Shown: positions 16,789-25,231 of the stretch, piece by piece
How positions within the stretch are numbered: position 1 is the stretch's first letter
Layout: each line of letters opens with the position of its first letter
Assembly (NCBI RefSeq): GCF_047730065.1
Contig: NZ_CP159829.1
Location: 620,001 to 684,000, forward strand
DNA: 64,000 nt
Direction of reading: 5' to 3'
Source: Njordibacter sp028825405
Lineage (GTDB): Bacteria; Pseudomonadota; Gammaproteobacteria; Pseudomonadales; Balneatricaceae
The notes under the pieces: model-generated
Seen by the model: the letters and a program-made list of their open reading frames with translations, nothing else
The model's database searches: none
What the model was told of the DNA's origin: nothing
Position numbers and translations under genes: made by a program

Positions 16789-16992
16789 ATGGTTGTAAAC
16801 CAACCTAGTTATCTTTTTCTTCGTAATAATACTTACTACTTCTCTTGTCGTATCCCTTTGGATAAGTGGGAACAGCATCTTGTTTATATTAAACTGGTAA
16901 AGGCAGTACCCTAGGTGGTCAAAGGGCCAGCAGCTTATGCTCCTCTAAAAGGCAACTTACTATGGTTAATCCCCTTTTATGTACTGCTTTAA
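16789..16992 (+). pseudogene. Tyrosine integrase N-terminal relic
   Basis: An ATG 74 bases after tRNA-Leu opens a 41-codon frame ending in TAG at 16912. The peptide contains PSYLFLRNNTYYFSCRIPLD, which matches the start pattern of many phage-type integrases (YLxxRxxTYYFRRRIPxD). Beyond the TAG the same frame continues with AAYAPLKGNLLWLI, which fits the next integrase helix, and then stops at 16990-16992. The catalytic domain with its R-H-R-Y residues is missing. Position and orientation, starting beside the tRNA and reading inward, are what an element integrase would show. The assignment rests on motif recognition only. Confidence 0.6.
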
Positions 16993-17414
16993 CTAACGAG
17001 CTTAAGCTAACGTAGTTCTGTACTATATTATTAGGGAAAGTGTACTAATCTATTTGGTCCCACAGTTATAGTGCACAATAGTGATCTGTGGCGTAACTTG
17101 ATCTCAAGAACACATCAAGGTGGCGAAAAGGTTAGAAATTAACAGTGGCCACCTCAACCAATAGGCTGATGATTTGCATCCGCTGCCTCACACAAAAGAT
17201 CCGAGTATAAGCCTTGCTTTTTCATTACTGCATAATGTTATTATTAGGATCTATTTGATAAGCATTTACCCAATTATTCACTTAGCAACGTATACTGTTT
17301 GGTAATAGATAAAGTACAGCTAGTCGTTTTTTATGGCTAGCTTTTTGAGTAAAGACTTGGATTTATTTGTGGTTGCTCCTAGCCTAACTATTCACTAAAA
17401 AGCATTAATAAAAC
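16993..17414. other. Non-coding stretch between integrase relic and ABC operon
   Basis: No gene is seen. AGCTAG at 17318-17323 and CTAGCT at 17337-17342 followed by a T-run could form a weak hairpin terminator ahead of the ABC operon. The rest is AT-rich and may be decayed element sequence. Confidence 0.4.
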
Positions 17415-18125
17415 ATGTTAAAAATAGTCAATATCTCAAAATCATTTGAAGACGGTACGGCACAACAAAAAATATTAGATCGACTCTCGTTTGTGATTGA
17501 AGCGGGTAAAAGTGTCAGTATTCGAGGGGCATCTGGATCGGGAAAATCGACTCTGTTGCATCTGCTGGCTGCCCTAGATAAACCAGATGAGGGTCAAATA
17601 CTGCTGGGCGGCGTACTAAGGTCAGACACAACCAACAATATAACTAACGATATAACTGCATTGTCGGAGTCACAAGCCGATAATTACAGGATGTCGACAA
17701 TTGGCATAGTGTTTCAACGATATAATTTGATAGACGTGGTATCGGTGCTCGACAACATTTATTTGCCAGCCAGACTCAATGCTATTAACGGCCGCCCAGT
17801 CGATGTAGGCTACATCGACACTATAATCGAGGCTCTGGGCGTCTCAAAGCATATCAACAAACTACCCAATCAGCTCTCGGGAGGCGAACAGCAGCGAGTT
17901 GCGATTGCCAGAGCGTTAGCGCATAAGCCTAAATTGCTGTTAGCTGACGAACCTACCGGTAACCTAGATAACAAAAACTCAGACATTGTTAGCCGCCTAT
18001 TGATAGATACCTGCGCACAACTTAAAACAACACTGGTATTAGTTACCCATAGCGAAAGAGTCGCCAAACTCACCGATCAACAAGTCTTTTTGAGTGAGGG
18101 TCGTTTAGTGAGCGAGGCGAGTTAA
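17415..18125 (+). CDS. ABC transporter ATPase, AttE/LolD/MacB-type
   Basis: This 236-residue ATPase powers the FtsX-type permease encoded next to it. Walker A is GASGSGKST (residues 38-46), the signature is QLSGGEQQRVAIARAL, Walker B is LLLADEPTGNLD, and the switch histidine is in LVTHSE. The long insertion after Walker A and the NLIDVVSVLDNIYLPA block are typical of the LolD/MacB group. With the following permease and CrtC/AttH-type gene it forms an AttEFGH-like system. Such systems are reported from Agrobacterium and gammaproteobacteria, and their substrate is unknown. The gene lies between the att-like repeats and appears intact. Confidence 0.88.
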   Translation: MLKIVNISKSFEDGTAQQKILDRLSFVIEAGKSVSIRGASGSGKSTLLHLLAALDKPDEGQILLGGVLRSDTTNNITNDITALSESQADNYRMSTIGIVFQRYNLIDVVSVLDNIYLPARLNAINGRPVDVGYIDTIIEALGVSKHINKLPNQLSGGEQQRVAIARALAHKPKLLLADEPTGNLDNKNSDIVSRLLIDTCAQLKTTLVLVTHSERVAKLTDQQVFLSEGRLVSEAS

Positions 18126-18132
18126 ACCCATT

Positions 18133-20769
18133 TTGATAAAAATCACACTTTTTTTTAAATTACTGTTGAGTAGCTACAAATCCACAAAATTTAGTGTGTT
18201 GATGCTTATCGCATCGCTTTTAATTGCTGCTTGTGGCTTATCTACCGTATTAATCGTTAATGCTAGCGCCAAACAAAGCTACGCCAGTAACAGTACTTTT
18301 TTGATCAGCAATGTTAAATATCAAGTTATCCCTAAAAATGCCCAAGCCATACTTGCCAAAAGCGATTACGCATATTTGCGCAGGCTCGGCTTTAGCCAAC
18401 TTATCGCTGTCGCACAAACGTCAACTCATATCTATGCCGAGCAACAGACGCAGACACAGCTAGAGCAACAAAAAGTCTCTATGCGTCGAATAGACATTAC
18501 GGGCATCGATACCATCGCGCTAATGCCTTTAATAAGCAGTGGCGCCAAGAGCGCAGGTCTTTCATCACGCCAAAGTGATCAAACCGCAATACTCACTGCT
18601 ATTCCTTTTTCTATGCCTGCCGGTATTGTCCACCCCTCCCTGCTAGCGCAACTGACCGCCAATAGTGATGTATCCATTTTTGACAAGACATTAAATAATT
18701 TTTCAATTCCTTTTAATGACGGCAATGATGCTGCTAACGGCAGTAATAACAATGCCGATGTGGAGACGCCAGCGTCAATAAAAACAATCGCTTTACCCAA
18801 ACTCGTTGTACTTAAAGACCCCAGTTTAGGCAATGACATGGTGACCGACATTGGCGAATTCTATCGCTTGTTTCCTGGTAGTAATTTAACGAGTTTACTG
18901 TTGGTCAGCGCAAAGGCGGGGCCAGAACTCGATGGACTCGTCAAGGATCTTAGCGCCGTTTTACCTACACATTTGCAGCTAGTTTCGTTGAGTGATGGTG
19001 CACCTCAAGGCGAGCTCACCAATAGTTTTCACATGAACTTATTGGCCATGGCTTTATTGATGTTTGTCGTGTGCTTATTCATTGTCATCAACGCTGTCAA
19101 TTTACTCATCAACGCACGCATGCCTTGGTTTAAGATTTGTCGTCAACTAGGCTTCCCCCGCTACGTTATTTTTGTCAGCCAAATTATAGAAATTGTGTTA
19201 ATTACTTTTGTGTCCGTCTGCGCAGGTATTTATTTAAGTATTCATTTATCTAATATCGTTGCACCAACGGTGCAGGCCACGCTTGAGGGTTTATATGGCG
19301 TAGAAATTGGGTTTGGCAACACCTCGCTCTTAAGCCTGTTTTTACAGGTATTTGGCATCAGCGTGTGCGGCAGTATTGCTGCGACCGTGGCGCCCTTTAG
19401 CTCAAGCAACCAAGCTTTACATTCAACGCAGGCGCACGATAACTTGGCGGCTAATCAAGCAAAATGGCAACGCAACTTTTGGGTGTTATGTATTCTGTTT
19501 GCGCTGCTAGCGTGCGCTATATTGTATGCTGCAACAGCGCTATGGTTATTACTCGTCGCTACCGCAACACTCATATTATCGGGCTGTAGTTTATTACTAG
19601 CTAATTATCCGCGGGTGATTGATTCAGTCTATCGGCTGATTCCGCCTCGCTTTATTATGCTACGTATTAGCACCAAACAAAGTAGCGCTTTATCAGGTAA
19701 AACTAAGGTTGCCTGCTGTGCATTTTTTATTGCTGCCACCAGCAATATAGGCATGAACTTAATGGTAGACAGCTTCAGAGGCGCAACCGTGTCGTGGCTA
19801 GAATCGCGGCTAGCGACAGATTATTATCTGTATTACGAAGGCAATGTAGATATAGCGGCAATCGGGCACGAGGCCAAAGTAGAGGTGTTTCAGCGCTTTG
19901 AAAATAATACTACCTACGAGGGTACCTTACTGCAGCAACATAGCTACCCATCCACCAAGCAGTTTAAAGACGCGATGGTATTTGATAAAGTAGACAATAA
20001 AGCTGCTGCCTGGCAAGCGTTTCAACAGACGAATGGAGTCTTCGTTAATCAGCAATTTGCGTTCGAGTATAAACTTGACATTAATGACATGATCAATGTT
20101 CCGCATCCATCGACGCAACGCTTAACGGCCTATGTCATTAAGGGTATTATTTATGATTTTGGTAATCCTTATCGGCAAATTCTGCTACCATTATCTCAAT
20201 TTGATGCTGCAATCTCCAAAAGTACAATTTATGCCATCAATACAGATGCAGCGGGACTCGAACGGTTTAAAGTCGCACTAGACATACAAGGCATAGACTC
20301 GGAGAAATCTTTATTGGATGCCGCACAACTATTAGCTATATCTAAACAAACTTTTGATCGTACTTTTATTATTACTGATGGGTTAAATATAGTGACGCTG
20401 CTAGTGGCTGCGTTATCTCTCGCCTGTGCAATAGTGGTATTAATGAATGATGCTCGACCACAAAACATGCTATTGCGTAGTTTTGGTGTGTCGGCAATTA
20501 AAACCCAGCTACTTGCTCTCTTTCGGTATTTTTTACTATGCTTCATCGCTCTTATTTTTGCCACACCCTTTGGTATTTTATTGAGCTGGGTGCTTATTTA
20601 TGAAATTAATCTACAGGCATTTCAATGGACTTATCCACTTCAAATCAACGCCATAAAAATTCTTCAAATTTATGCAGTTAGTTTAAGCATTGTGCTGTTA
20701 ATCATCGCTATACCCATTATAAAAGCCGGTAAGCGCCCTTTGATGGAGGATATTCGATGGCTAAATTAA
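18133..20769 (+). CDS. Large FtsX-family ABC permease, AttF/AttG-like fusion
   Basis: This 878-residue inner-membrane protein has an N-terminal transmembrane helix (about 18-40), a large periplasmic region, a cluster of helices around 300-430, more around 450-500, a second periplasmic region and a final FtsX-like helix set (about 750-870). This duplicated layout suits a single-chain permease carrying both halves that AttF and AttG supply separately elsewhere. The start appears to be TTG, preceded by GAGGCGAG at 18113-18120, because the next ATG would remove the first helix. It overlaps the next gene by 13 bases. Export or lipid/lipoprotein handling across the envelope is the likely role; the substrate is unknown. 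Confidence 0.8.
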   Translation: MIKITLFFKLLLSSYKSTKFSVLMLIASLLIAACGLSTVLIVNASAKQSYASNSTFLISNVKYQVIPKNAQAILAKSDYAYLRRLGFSQLIAVAQTSTHIYAEQQTQTQLEQQKVSMRRIDITGIDTIALMPLISSGAKSAGLSSRQSDQTAILTAIPFSMPAGIVHPSLLAQLTANSDVSIFDKTLNNFSIPFNDGNDAANGSNNNADVETPASIKTIALPKLVVLKDPSLGNDMVTDIGEFYRLFPGSNLTSLLLVSAKAGPELDGLVKDLSAVLPTHLQLVSLSDGAPQGELTNSFHMNLLAMALLMFVVCLFIVINAVNLLINARMPWFKICRQLGFPRYVIFVSQIIEIVLITFVSVCAGIYLSIHLSNIVAPTVQATLEGLYGVEIGFGNTSLLSLFLQVFGISVCGSIAATVAPFSSSNQALHSTQAHDNLAANQAKWQRNFWVLCILFALLACAILYAATALWLLLVATATLILSGCSLLLANYPRVIDSVYRLIPPRFIMLRISTKQSSALSGKTKVACCAFFIAATSNIGMNLMVDSFRGATVSWLESRLATDYYLYYEGNVDIAAIGHEAKVEVFQRFENNTTYEGTLLQQHSYPSTKQFKDAMVFDKVDNKAAAWQAFQQTNGVFVNQQFAFEYKLDINDMINVPHPSTQRLTAYVIKGIIYDFGNPYRQILLPLSQFDAAISKSTIYAINTDAAGLERFKVALDIQGIDSEKSLLDAAQLLAISKQTFDRTFIITDGLNIVTLLVAALSLACAIVVLMNDARPQNMLLRSFGVSAIKTQLLALFRYFLLCFIALIFATPFGILLSWVLIYEINLQAFQWTYPLQINAIKILQIYAVSLSIVLLIIAIPIIKAGKRPLMEDIRWLN

Positions 20770-22010
20770 ATAAAAAAATCGTCAGTCTCAGCCTAGCAGG
20801 TGTGTTTTTATTGGGTACTTACGTCGTTGTGACTTCGCAGATAGCCCCTAAGACTCAAGCTAACATGTCGGTTTTTGGTCGGAACGTGTACGAGCAAAAT
20901 GATGATTCTAATAATGCCTTAGCGAGTAATATGGGTAAAAAAGCTGATCCAGATTACCGCATGAGTTTTCCGCAGGATCACGGCACACACGATCAATTTG
21001 ATATCGAATGGTGGTATTTAACCGCTAACTTGCAAGACGAGGCTGGCGATCCCTACGGCTTGCAGTGGACATTATTTCGATTTAAAAACTCACGCCCAAG
21101 AAGCTCTCAAGCTGAAGGGAATAACTCGTCTTCGTCATTAAAGAATTCTCCTGTTATGTTAAATGAGTCGACTGTATCTTTAGATAAAAAGTGGCATAAC
21201 GATCAAATATACATGGCACATGCATCCATTCACTCATTAGATACCCATTGGTTTTCTGAAAAATTTGCTCGTGGAGGGGTCGGTAATGCTGGGCTTACAG
21301 CGTTGCCACTGAACTTATTTATTGATGATTGGCAATGGCTAAATAGTGATGGCGATACAGGACTGTTTCCGTCGACACTGACCTTTAGCGCAACCGATAC
21401 CTCAAAACCAAACGCAGAGGCGAGCGCTACATTTACGCTGAATCAGACGGGGCCCTTGGTGCAACATGGTGACAATGGCTTTAGTGTAAAATCGAACAGC
21501 GGCCACGCGTCTCACTATTATAGTGCGCCTTTTATCAGTATTGAAGGCGAGCTAACGCAAGCCATTGATACCGTAACGACCGCGCCTATAAAACTCAAAG
21601 GTCAGGCGTGGTTTGACAAAGAGTGGACCTCTCAATTACTCGATACTGGTACTCAAGGTTGGGATTGGTTATCACTTCATTTAGATGACGGCAACAAAAT
21701 AATGGCTTTTAGAATGCGCCTAAAAAATCAAGATGATTATGTGACGGGATCATACATCACCAGCACCGGCGAACAAATCACACTGCAACCAGGCGATCTA
21801 ACGCTACAGCCAGTATCTGTTAAAAAGGTGAATGGTAGGCAATTACCTTTAATCTGGAAGCTGATAATCCCCAGTAAAAAAATAGACCTAACCATATCGA
21901 CATTAAAAGATAAGCAGTGGAATAACGCCGCTGTTCCCTACTATGAGGGAATGGTCAAGATTGAAGGCTCTCATGGTGGCGTCGGCTTTTTAGAATTGAC
22001 CGGTTACTGA
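20757..22010 (+). CDS. AttH/CrtC-type lipocalin-like exported protein
   Basis: This 417-residue protein has an N-terminal membrane anchor or signal segment (VSLSLAGVFLLGTYVVV, about 10-26). The domain that follows has HDQFDIEWWYLTANL and GLQWTLFRF, the hallmark EWWY region of the CrtC/AttH lipocalin-like family, and later GQAWFDKEW and GWDWLSLHLDDG. AttH proteins are encoded with AttE, AttF and AttG and are thought to bind a hydrophobic ligand for the transporter. Carotenoid hydratase CrtC is the other family branch, but no carotenoid genes are nearby. The overlap with the permease supports one functional unit. Confidence 0.85.
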   Translation: MAKLNKKIVSLSLAGVFLLGTYVVVTSQIAPKTQANMSVFGRNVYEQNDDSNNALASNMGKKADPDYRMSFPQDHGTHDQFDIEWWYLTANLQDEAGDPYGLQWTLFRFKNSRPRSSQAEGNNSSSSLKNSPVMLNESTVSLDKKWHNDQIYMAHASIHSLDTHWFSEKFARGGVGNAGLTALPLNLFIDDWQWLNSDGDTGLFPSTLTFSATDTSKPNAEASATFTLNQTGPLVQHGDNGFSVKSNSGHASHYYSAPFISIEGELTQAIDTVTTAPIKLKGQAWFDKEWTSQLLDTGTQGWDWLSLHLDDGNKIMAFRMRLKNQDDYVTGSYITSTGEQITLQPGDLTLQPVSVKKVNGRQLPLIWKLIIPSKKIDLTISTLKDKQWNNAAVPYYEGMVKIEGSHGGVGFLELTGY

Positions 22011-22077
22011 ATATAAATACATCGCAACTGCATCAATAGTTTTTTGATCTTTACGTGCTTACCTCTTACCCCTTAAT

Positions 22078-22116
22078 TTTTACGTACTAGTTTTACGTAC
22101 TAGTTTTGCATACTAG
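22078..22116. repeat. Three 13-bp tandem repeats
   Basis: TTTTACGTACTAG occurs twice in direct succession, followed by TTTTGCATACTAG. The array lies 68 bases after the AttH-like gene and could be element-derived or a decayed terminator region. Confidence 0.8.
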
Positions 22117-22158
22117 CTTTTAAACATTATTTTTGAATCACTACCGTGAGCACTTGCA

Positions 22159-22305
22159 TTGAAATATGACCCAACAGAAAAAGATTTATGGTTTTTACTC
22201 TTGGGGGTAACTGGCCAAATAGGTATGAACATCAATCTTTATGGGCATAACGGGCAATGGCAGATGATTGATTGTGGCGTTAGATTCTTTACCAATCATC
22301 CGTGA
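22159..22305 (+). pseudogene. RNase J-like MBL protein, N-terminal fragment
   Basis: A frame from a TTG at 22159 encodes 48 residues and stops at TGA 22303-22305. It contains KDLWFLLLGVTGQIGMNINL and then YGHNGQWQMIDCGVRF. This closely follows the N-terminus of RNase J-type metallo-beta-lactamase ribonucleases (LWFLPLGGxGEIGMNxxLYG...DCGVxF). All metal-binding motifs of the family lie further downstream and are absent here. It is therefore a truncated relic, not a functional nuclease, inside the right end of the tRNA-Leu element. Confidence 0.6.
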
Positions 22306-22380
22306 TTCCCTTCTCCCTTTTCTCTATTGCTTCTTGTAAAGCATTCAAGGCTTCTCCTGCATCGGAATCAAGCTGGAATT
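22289..22380 (-). pseudogene. Possible coding fragment on the reverse strand
   Basis: The reverse strand reads KFQLDSDAGEALNALQEAI and continues with EKREKGITDDW to a TAA at 22289-22291. The composition looks protein-like and helical. There is no start codon, and a stop lies two codons upstream. It overlaps the end of the RNase J-like fragment, so one or both are broken pieces joined here. The family is not recognised. Confidence 0.3.
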
Positions 22381-23052
22381 TTTATATAAACTTGCCGTAT
22401 TGCAATATGAAGTAATATTTCTCCAAACTCCCCTAGAGAACCATACTTTAGTTTCACCCTGCTATATCCAGGTACCCACCTTAATTAGCTACACCCCCCT
22501 GATCTACCAAACAGCCCAGCTGACACCAAAGGCTAATCAGGATATAACCACCATCAAAAGTACCCATACGAGGCTCATACAGCCTTTCTAAGGAAGACTA
22601 ATATACCAACCTAAGCCTGTGTATTGGTGATATAAATCAACCTCTTAGGGTGCTTGCAGGCCCTCATATGGTTCATCAGAATCTCTCGGGTTATCAATGG
22701 GTTAGGTCAGTAACAATACACTCATCCCTCGAGTCCTACTGGGCCATCTGAGACCCAGATCTATCCTGTCGGTTATGCCATCAATTACGCTTAAACAGCC
22801 TCTGTACTGGCCCATTATGACACGCTGAATGAGTTGACAGTTAGAAGTCTTGCCTTGTGTGAGATCATGCAGTTATCACTGGAGTGAGGTGGTGTGAGGA
22901 GTCTATGGGATTAGGTGTTTGACAGACCTGTAAACCACAGGTGTGAACCACAATGATCCTCTTGATCAGCTTGAGAGTCACGGATATAGTTAAACCTGCT
23001 TGTATTTGGGGCTTCTGGCTCTTCCATTAGGAATCGGACTAAAGGCAATACG
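22381..23052. other. Right end of the element, no recognisable gene
   Basis: About 670 bases hold no convincing reading frame on either strand. Short stretches look protein-like but carry stops, consistent with decayed genes. Nothing specific could be assigned. Confidence 0.5.
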
Positions 23053-23066
23053 CGCCCAAGGCACCA
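23053..23066 (+). repeat. attR core: copy of tRNA-Leu 3' end
   Basis: These 14 bases are identical to the last 14 bases of tRNA-Leu at 16701-16714 and in the same orientation, with no tRNA body attached. They define the right boundary of the 6.35 kb element, 62 bases before the rapZ 3' end. Confidence 0.75.
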
Positions 23067-23128
23067 GTTACAAGATCGACATGATCTGTCATTAAAAACC
23101 CTAAGACGTCCTGTAACAACTCGTCTTT

Positions 23129-23983
23129 TTAAAGATCACGATGCATTGCGGTGACTAAGGTAAACCGTTCGTTAAGGCTATCCACTAAAGCTTGAGTGAT
23201 TGCAACCGATCTGTGTTGGCCGCCAGTGCATCCTATTGCAACGGTCAAAAACGTTTTTCCAGCCGCCGCATGTAATGGAATCCATTTCTCCATCAAGGTT
23301 GAGATGCTCTCTACCGTCTCAAGGGCTTTAGGTTGCTCAAGCACATACTCGGAGACTGACGTATCTAAGCCTGTTTGAGACCTTAATTCTAATTCATAGT
23401 AAGGGTTGGCCAAAAACCGCACATCAAACACAAAATCGGCATCCAATGGCACACCATTTTTAAACCCAAAACTCATAACATTGACCATAAGGTCAAGGCT
23501 AACATCTCGATGCAAAACCATCTGTCCGATGCGGTTTCGCAATTCATGGGTTTTCATCAGTGAAGTGTCTAATACAAAAGTAGATCGAGCCTTAATTTCT
23601 GCCAAAAGAACACGTTCTGCAGCTATAGATTCATATAAGCTGTCACCTTCATGAATGGGGTGGCGACGGCGTGTTTCTGAATACCGACGCACTAAGACGT
23701 CATCAACGCAATCTAAGAATAGGATACGATGTGCCGCATCTTCGTTTTGTAAGTCATCCACGGTGGCTAGAAACTTTGAGAAAAAACCACGCCCGCGCAC
23801 ATCCACCGCAACTGCAAGACGTTGTTCAGATGTCGTTGTTATGTCGTTCAATTGTGTCAAGTTAGGCAACAAAGCTAGGGGCAAATTGTCTATACAAAAA
23901 AAGTCGAGGTCTTCTAAAACCTTCATTACTTCTGCTCTTCCTGCCCCTGATATGCCCGTGACAAATAGAATGGATTTTTTCAA
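23129..23983 (-). CDS. rapZ: RapZ-like protein with degenerate P-loop
   Basis: The start is taken as TTG at 23981-23983 because AAGGAG lies 9 bases upstream on the reverse strand, giving 284 residues as in E. coli RapZ. RapZ is an RNA-binding adaptor controlling glucosamine-6-phosphate synthase through small RNAs. Family blocks are clear: FFCIDNLPLALLP, VDVRGR, FLDC...RRYSETRRRHP, SFGFKNGVPLDADFVFDVRF, NPYYELELRSQTGLD and GCTGGQHRSV. The Walker A is GISGAGRA, with Arg and Ala in place of the usual Lys-Ser/Thr, and the protein ends at HRDL without the basic C-terminal tail. ATP use and RNA binding may therefore differ. No ptsN or hpf is adjacent. Confidence 0.85.
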   Translation of the reverse strand: MKKSILFVTGISGAGRAEVMKVLEDLDFFCIDNLPLALLPNLTQLNDITTTSEQRLAVAVDVRGRGFFSKFLATVDDLQNEDAAHRILFLDCVDDVLVRRYSETRRRHPIHEGDSLYESIAAERVLLAEIKARSTFVLDTSLMKTHELRNRIGQMVLHRDVSLDLMVNVMSFGFKNGVPLDADFVFDVRFLANPYYELELRSQTGLDTSVSEYVLEQPKALETVESISTLMEKWIPLHAAAGKTFLTVAIGCTGGQHRSVAITQALVDSLNERFTLVTAMHRDL

Positions 23984-24048
23984 CTTATAATTCTCCTTAT
24001 AACTTTTTAGTTGAGTCGTCCTCATAGTTCTAAAATAAAAAGTATTAT

Positions 24049-24888
24049 TTATTTTAGGGTATTAATTGAATAAGTGGGTGGTTGGCAGCCTGTTTTAGCC
24101 ACCAGTTGCCTTAGCACTGTGTCATGGTCTCTATGTTGAAACTCTGCGGCATATAGACCTCCTTGAACGAGTAAGGTATCCCAACCAGCAGCCTGTCCGC
24201 CTGCTATGTCATGTTTTAGACTATCTCCAACCATCAACAGCCGCTTTGCTCCAAGTGTCTGTTGTAGACCTTCGAAAATCACTCGGTGAGGCTTGCCATA
24301 AAACACAACTCGGCCACCGCGTTTGGCGTATGCGTGGGCCAAGGCGCCAGGTGACGTCACCAGCTGGGCACCTGCACGAGGGCTTAAAAGATCTGGGTTT
24401 GAGCAATAGATGGGCAGCTTTGCAGACCATGCTTGATCTAACATATCTTGCCATTGGCGTGTACTGTGCCCATCAGGCAAACCCATGAGTAAAACCGCTT
24501 CAGCAGTGTTAGCTGAATCTTCAAATTGGATGTCTAAGCCCTGCGCCCATTTAATGGCATCATCAGGGCGACTCTCTACAGGGAAAAAACGTCGCTCAAT
24601 AATAGTCCCGGTCAAAATATCATGCCACAATGCTTCACCGCTGGTCATAATCACGTCGAACAAAGAGTCTGCAAACCCCATACTCGATATGCGGGCTGCA
24701 TTAGATGCGCTGCGCTTTCCTGAATTGGATAGCACGGCTAGGCGTGAACCAGAATAGGCAAGATTAGTGAGGCACTCTATAGCGCCGGTATAGGGGCTGG
24801 TTCCATCATGCAGCACTCCATACTGATCTAAAACGATGGCATCATAGTTTGATGCTACTTGTGAAATTCGATCTAGTATTTGTGTCAT
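24049..24888 (-). CDS. HAD superfamily class IIA phosphatase (TIGR01459-like)
   Basis: This 279-residue protein has the HAD nucleophile motif LDQYGVLHDG (about residues 20-29), motif II in VLSNSGKR, and the C-terminal KPHRVIFEGL and MVGDSLKHDIAGG motifs carrying the Lys and Asp residues. The layout with the cap between motifs II and III is class IIA, the p-nitrophenylphosphatase/NagD-like group. The substrate is probably a small phosphorylated metabolite but is unknown. It lies upstream of rapZ on the same strand. Confidence 0.85.
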   Translation of the reverse strand: MTQILDRISQVASNYDAIVLDQYGVLHDGTSPYTGAIECLTNLAYSGSRLAVLSNSGKRSASNAARISSMGFADSLFDVIMTSGEALWHDILTGTIIERRFFPVESRPDDAIKWAQGLDIQFEDSANTAEAVLLMGLPDGHSTRQWQDMLDQAWSAKLPIYCSNPDLLSPRAGAQLVTSPGALAHAYAKRGGRVVFYGKPHRVIFEGLQQTLGAKRLLMVGDSLKHDIAGGQAAGWDTLLVQGGLYAAEFQHRDHDTVLRQLVAKTGCQPPTYSINTLK

Positions 24889-25231
24889 GTCTGTTTATTG
24901 CACACCCATAAAGCAGTAAAAATAAGCAATCATTATCTATCTGGATATGTTTTAGAACACTTCTAACCTTGCAAAATAGCTTCAATATTAGAGTGTGGAA
25001 ACCCTAAAAAATAGAGTAAAGAGGACAGGAATCCCGATTCCTAAGTGTCAAAGCCTAGTATAAAAATACTCCCCTGTCACTAAATAAAACCCTTAGCCAA
25101 AAACAGGGTCTAGCAAAAATATGTTGTATGGATTTTTATGGGCACTACGAAAATGATAAGTTGATCTTCAGTACTATTTAGTATTATATAAATAGGTACA
25201 CAACTAAGAACGTAATTTAGGGAGAGTTAAG
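24889..25231. other. Intergenic region between HAD gene and ABC importer
   Basis: This 343-base AT-rich gap separates divergent genes and must contain promoters for both. GGGAGAG at 25220-25226 is the ribosome-binding site of the solute-binding gene. No riboswitch or clear operator is recognised. Confidence 0.4.

Noticed and set aside
22400..22591. 63-codon forward frame in the right end of the tRNA-Leu element
   Set aside because: The sequence has no domain, no good ribosome site and lies in a region of decayed fragments; it is more likely chance.
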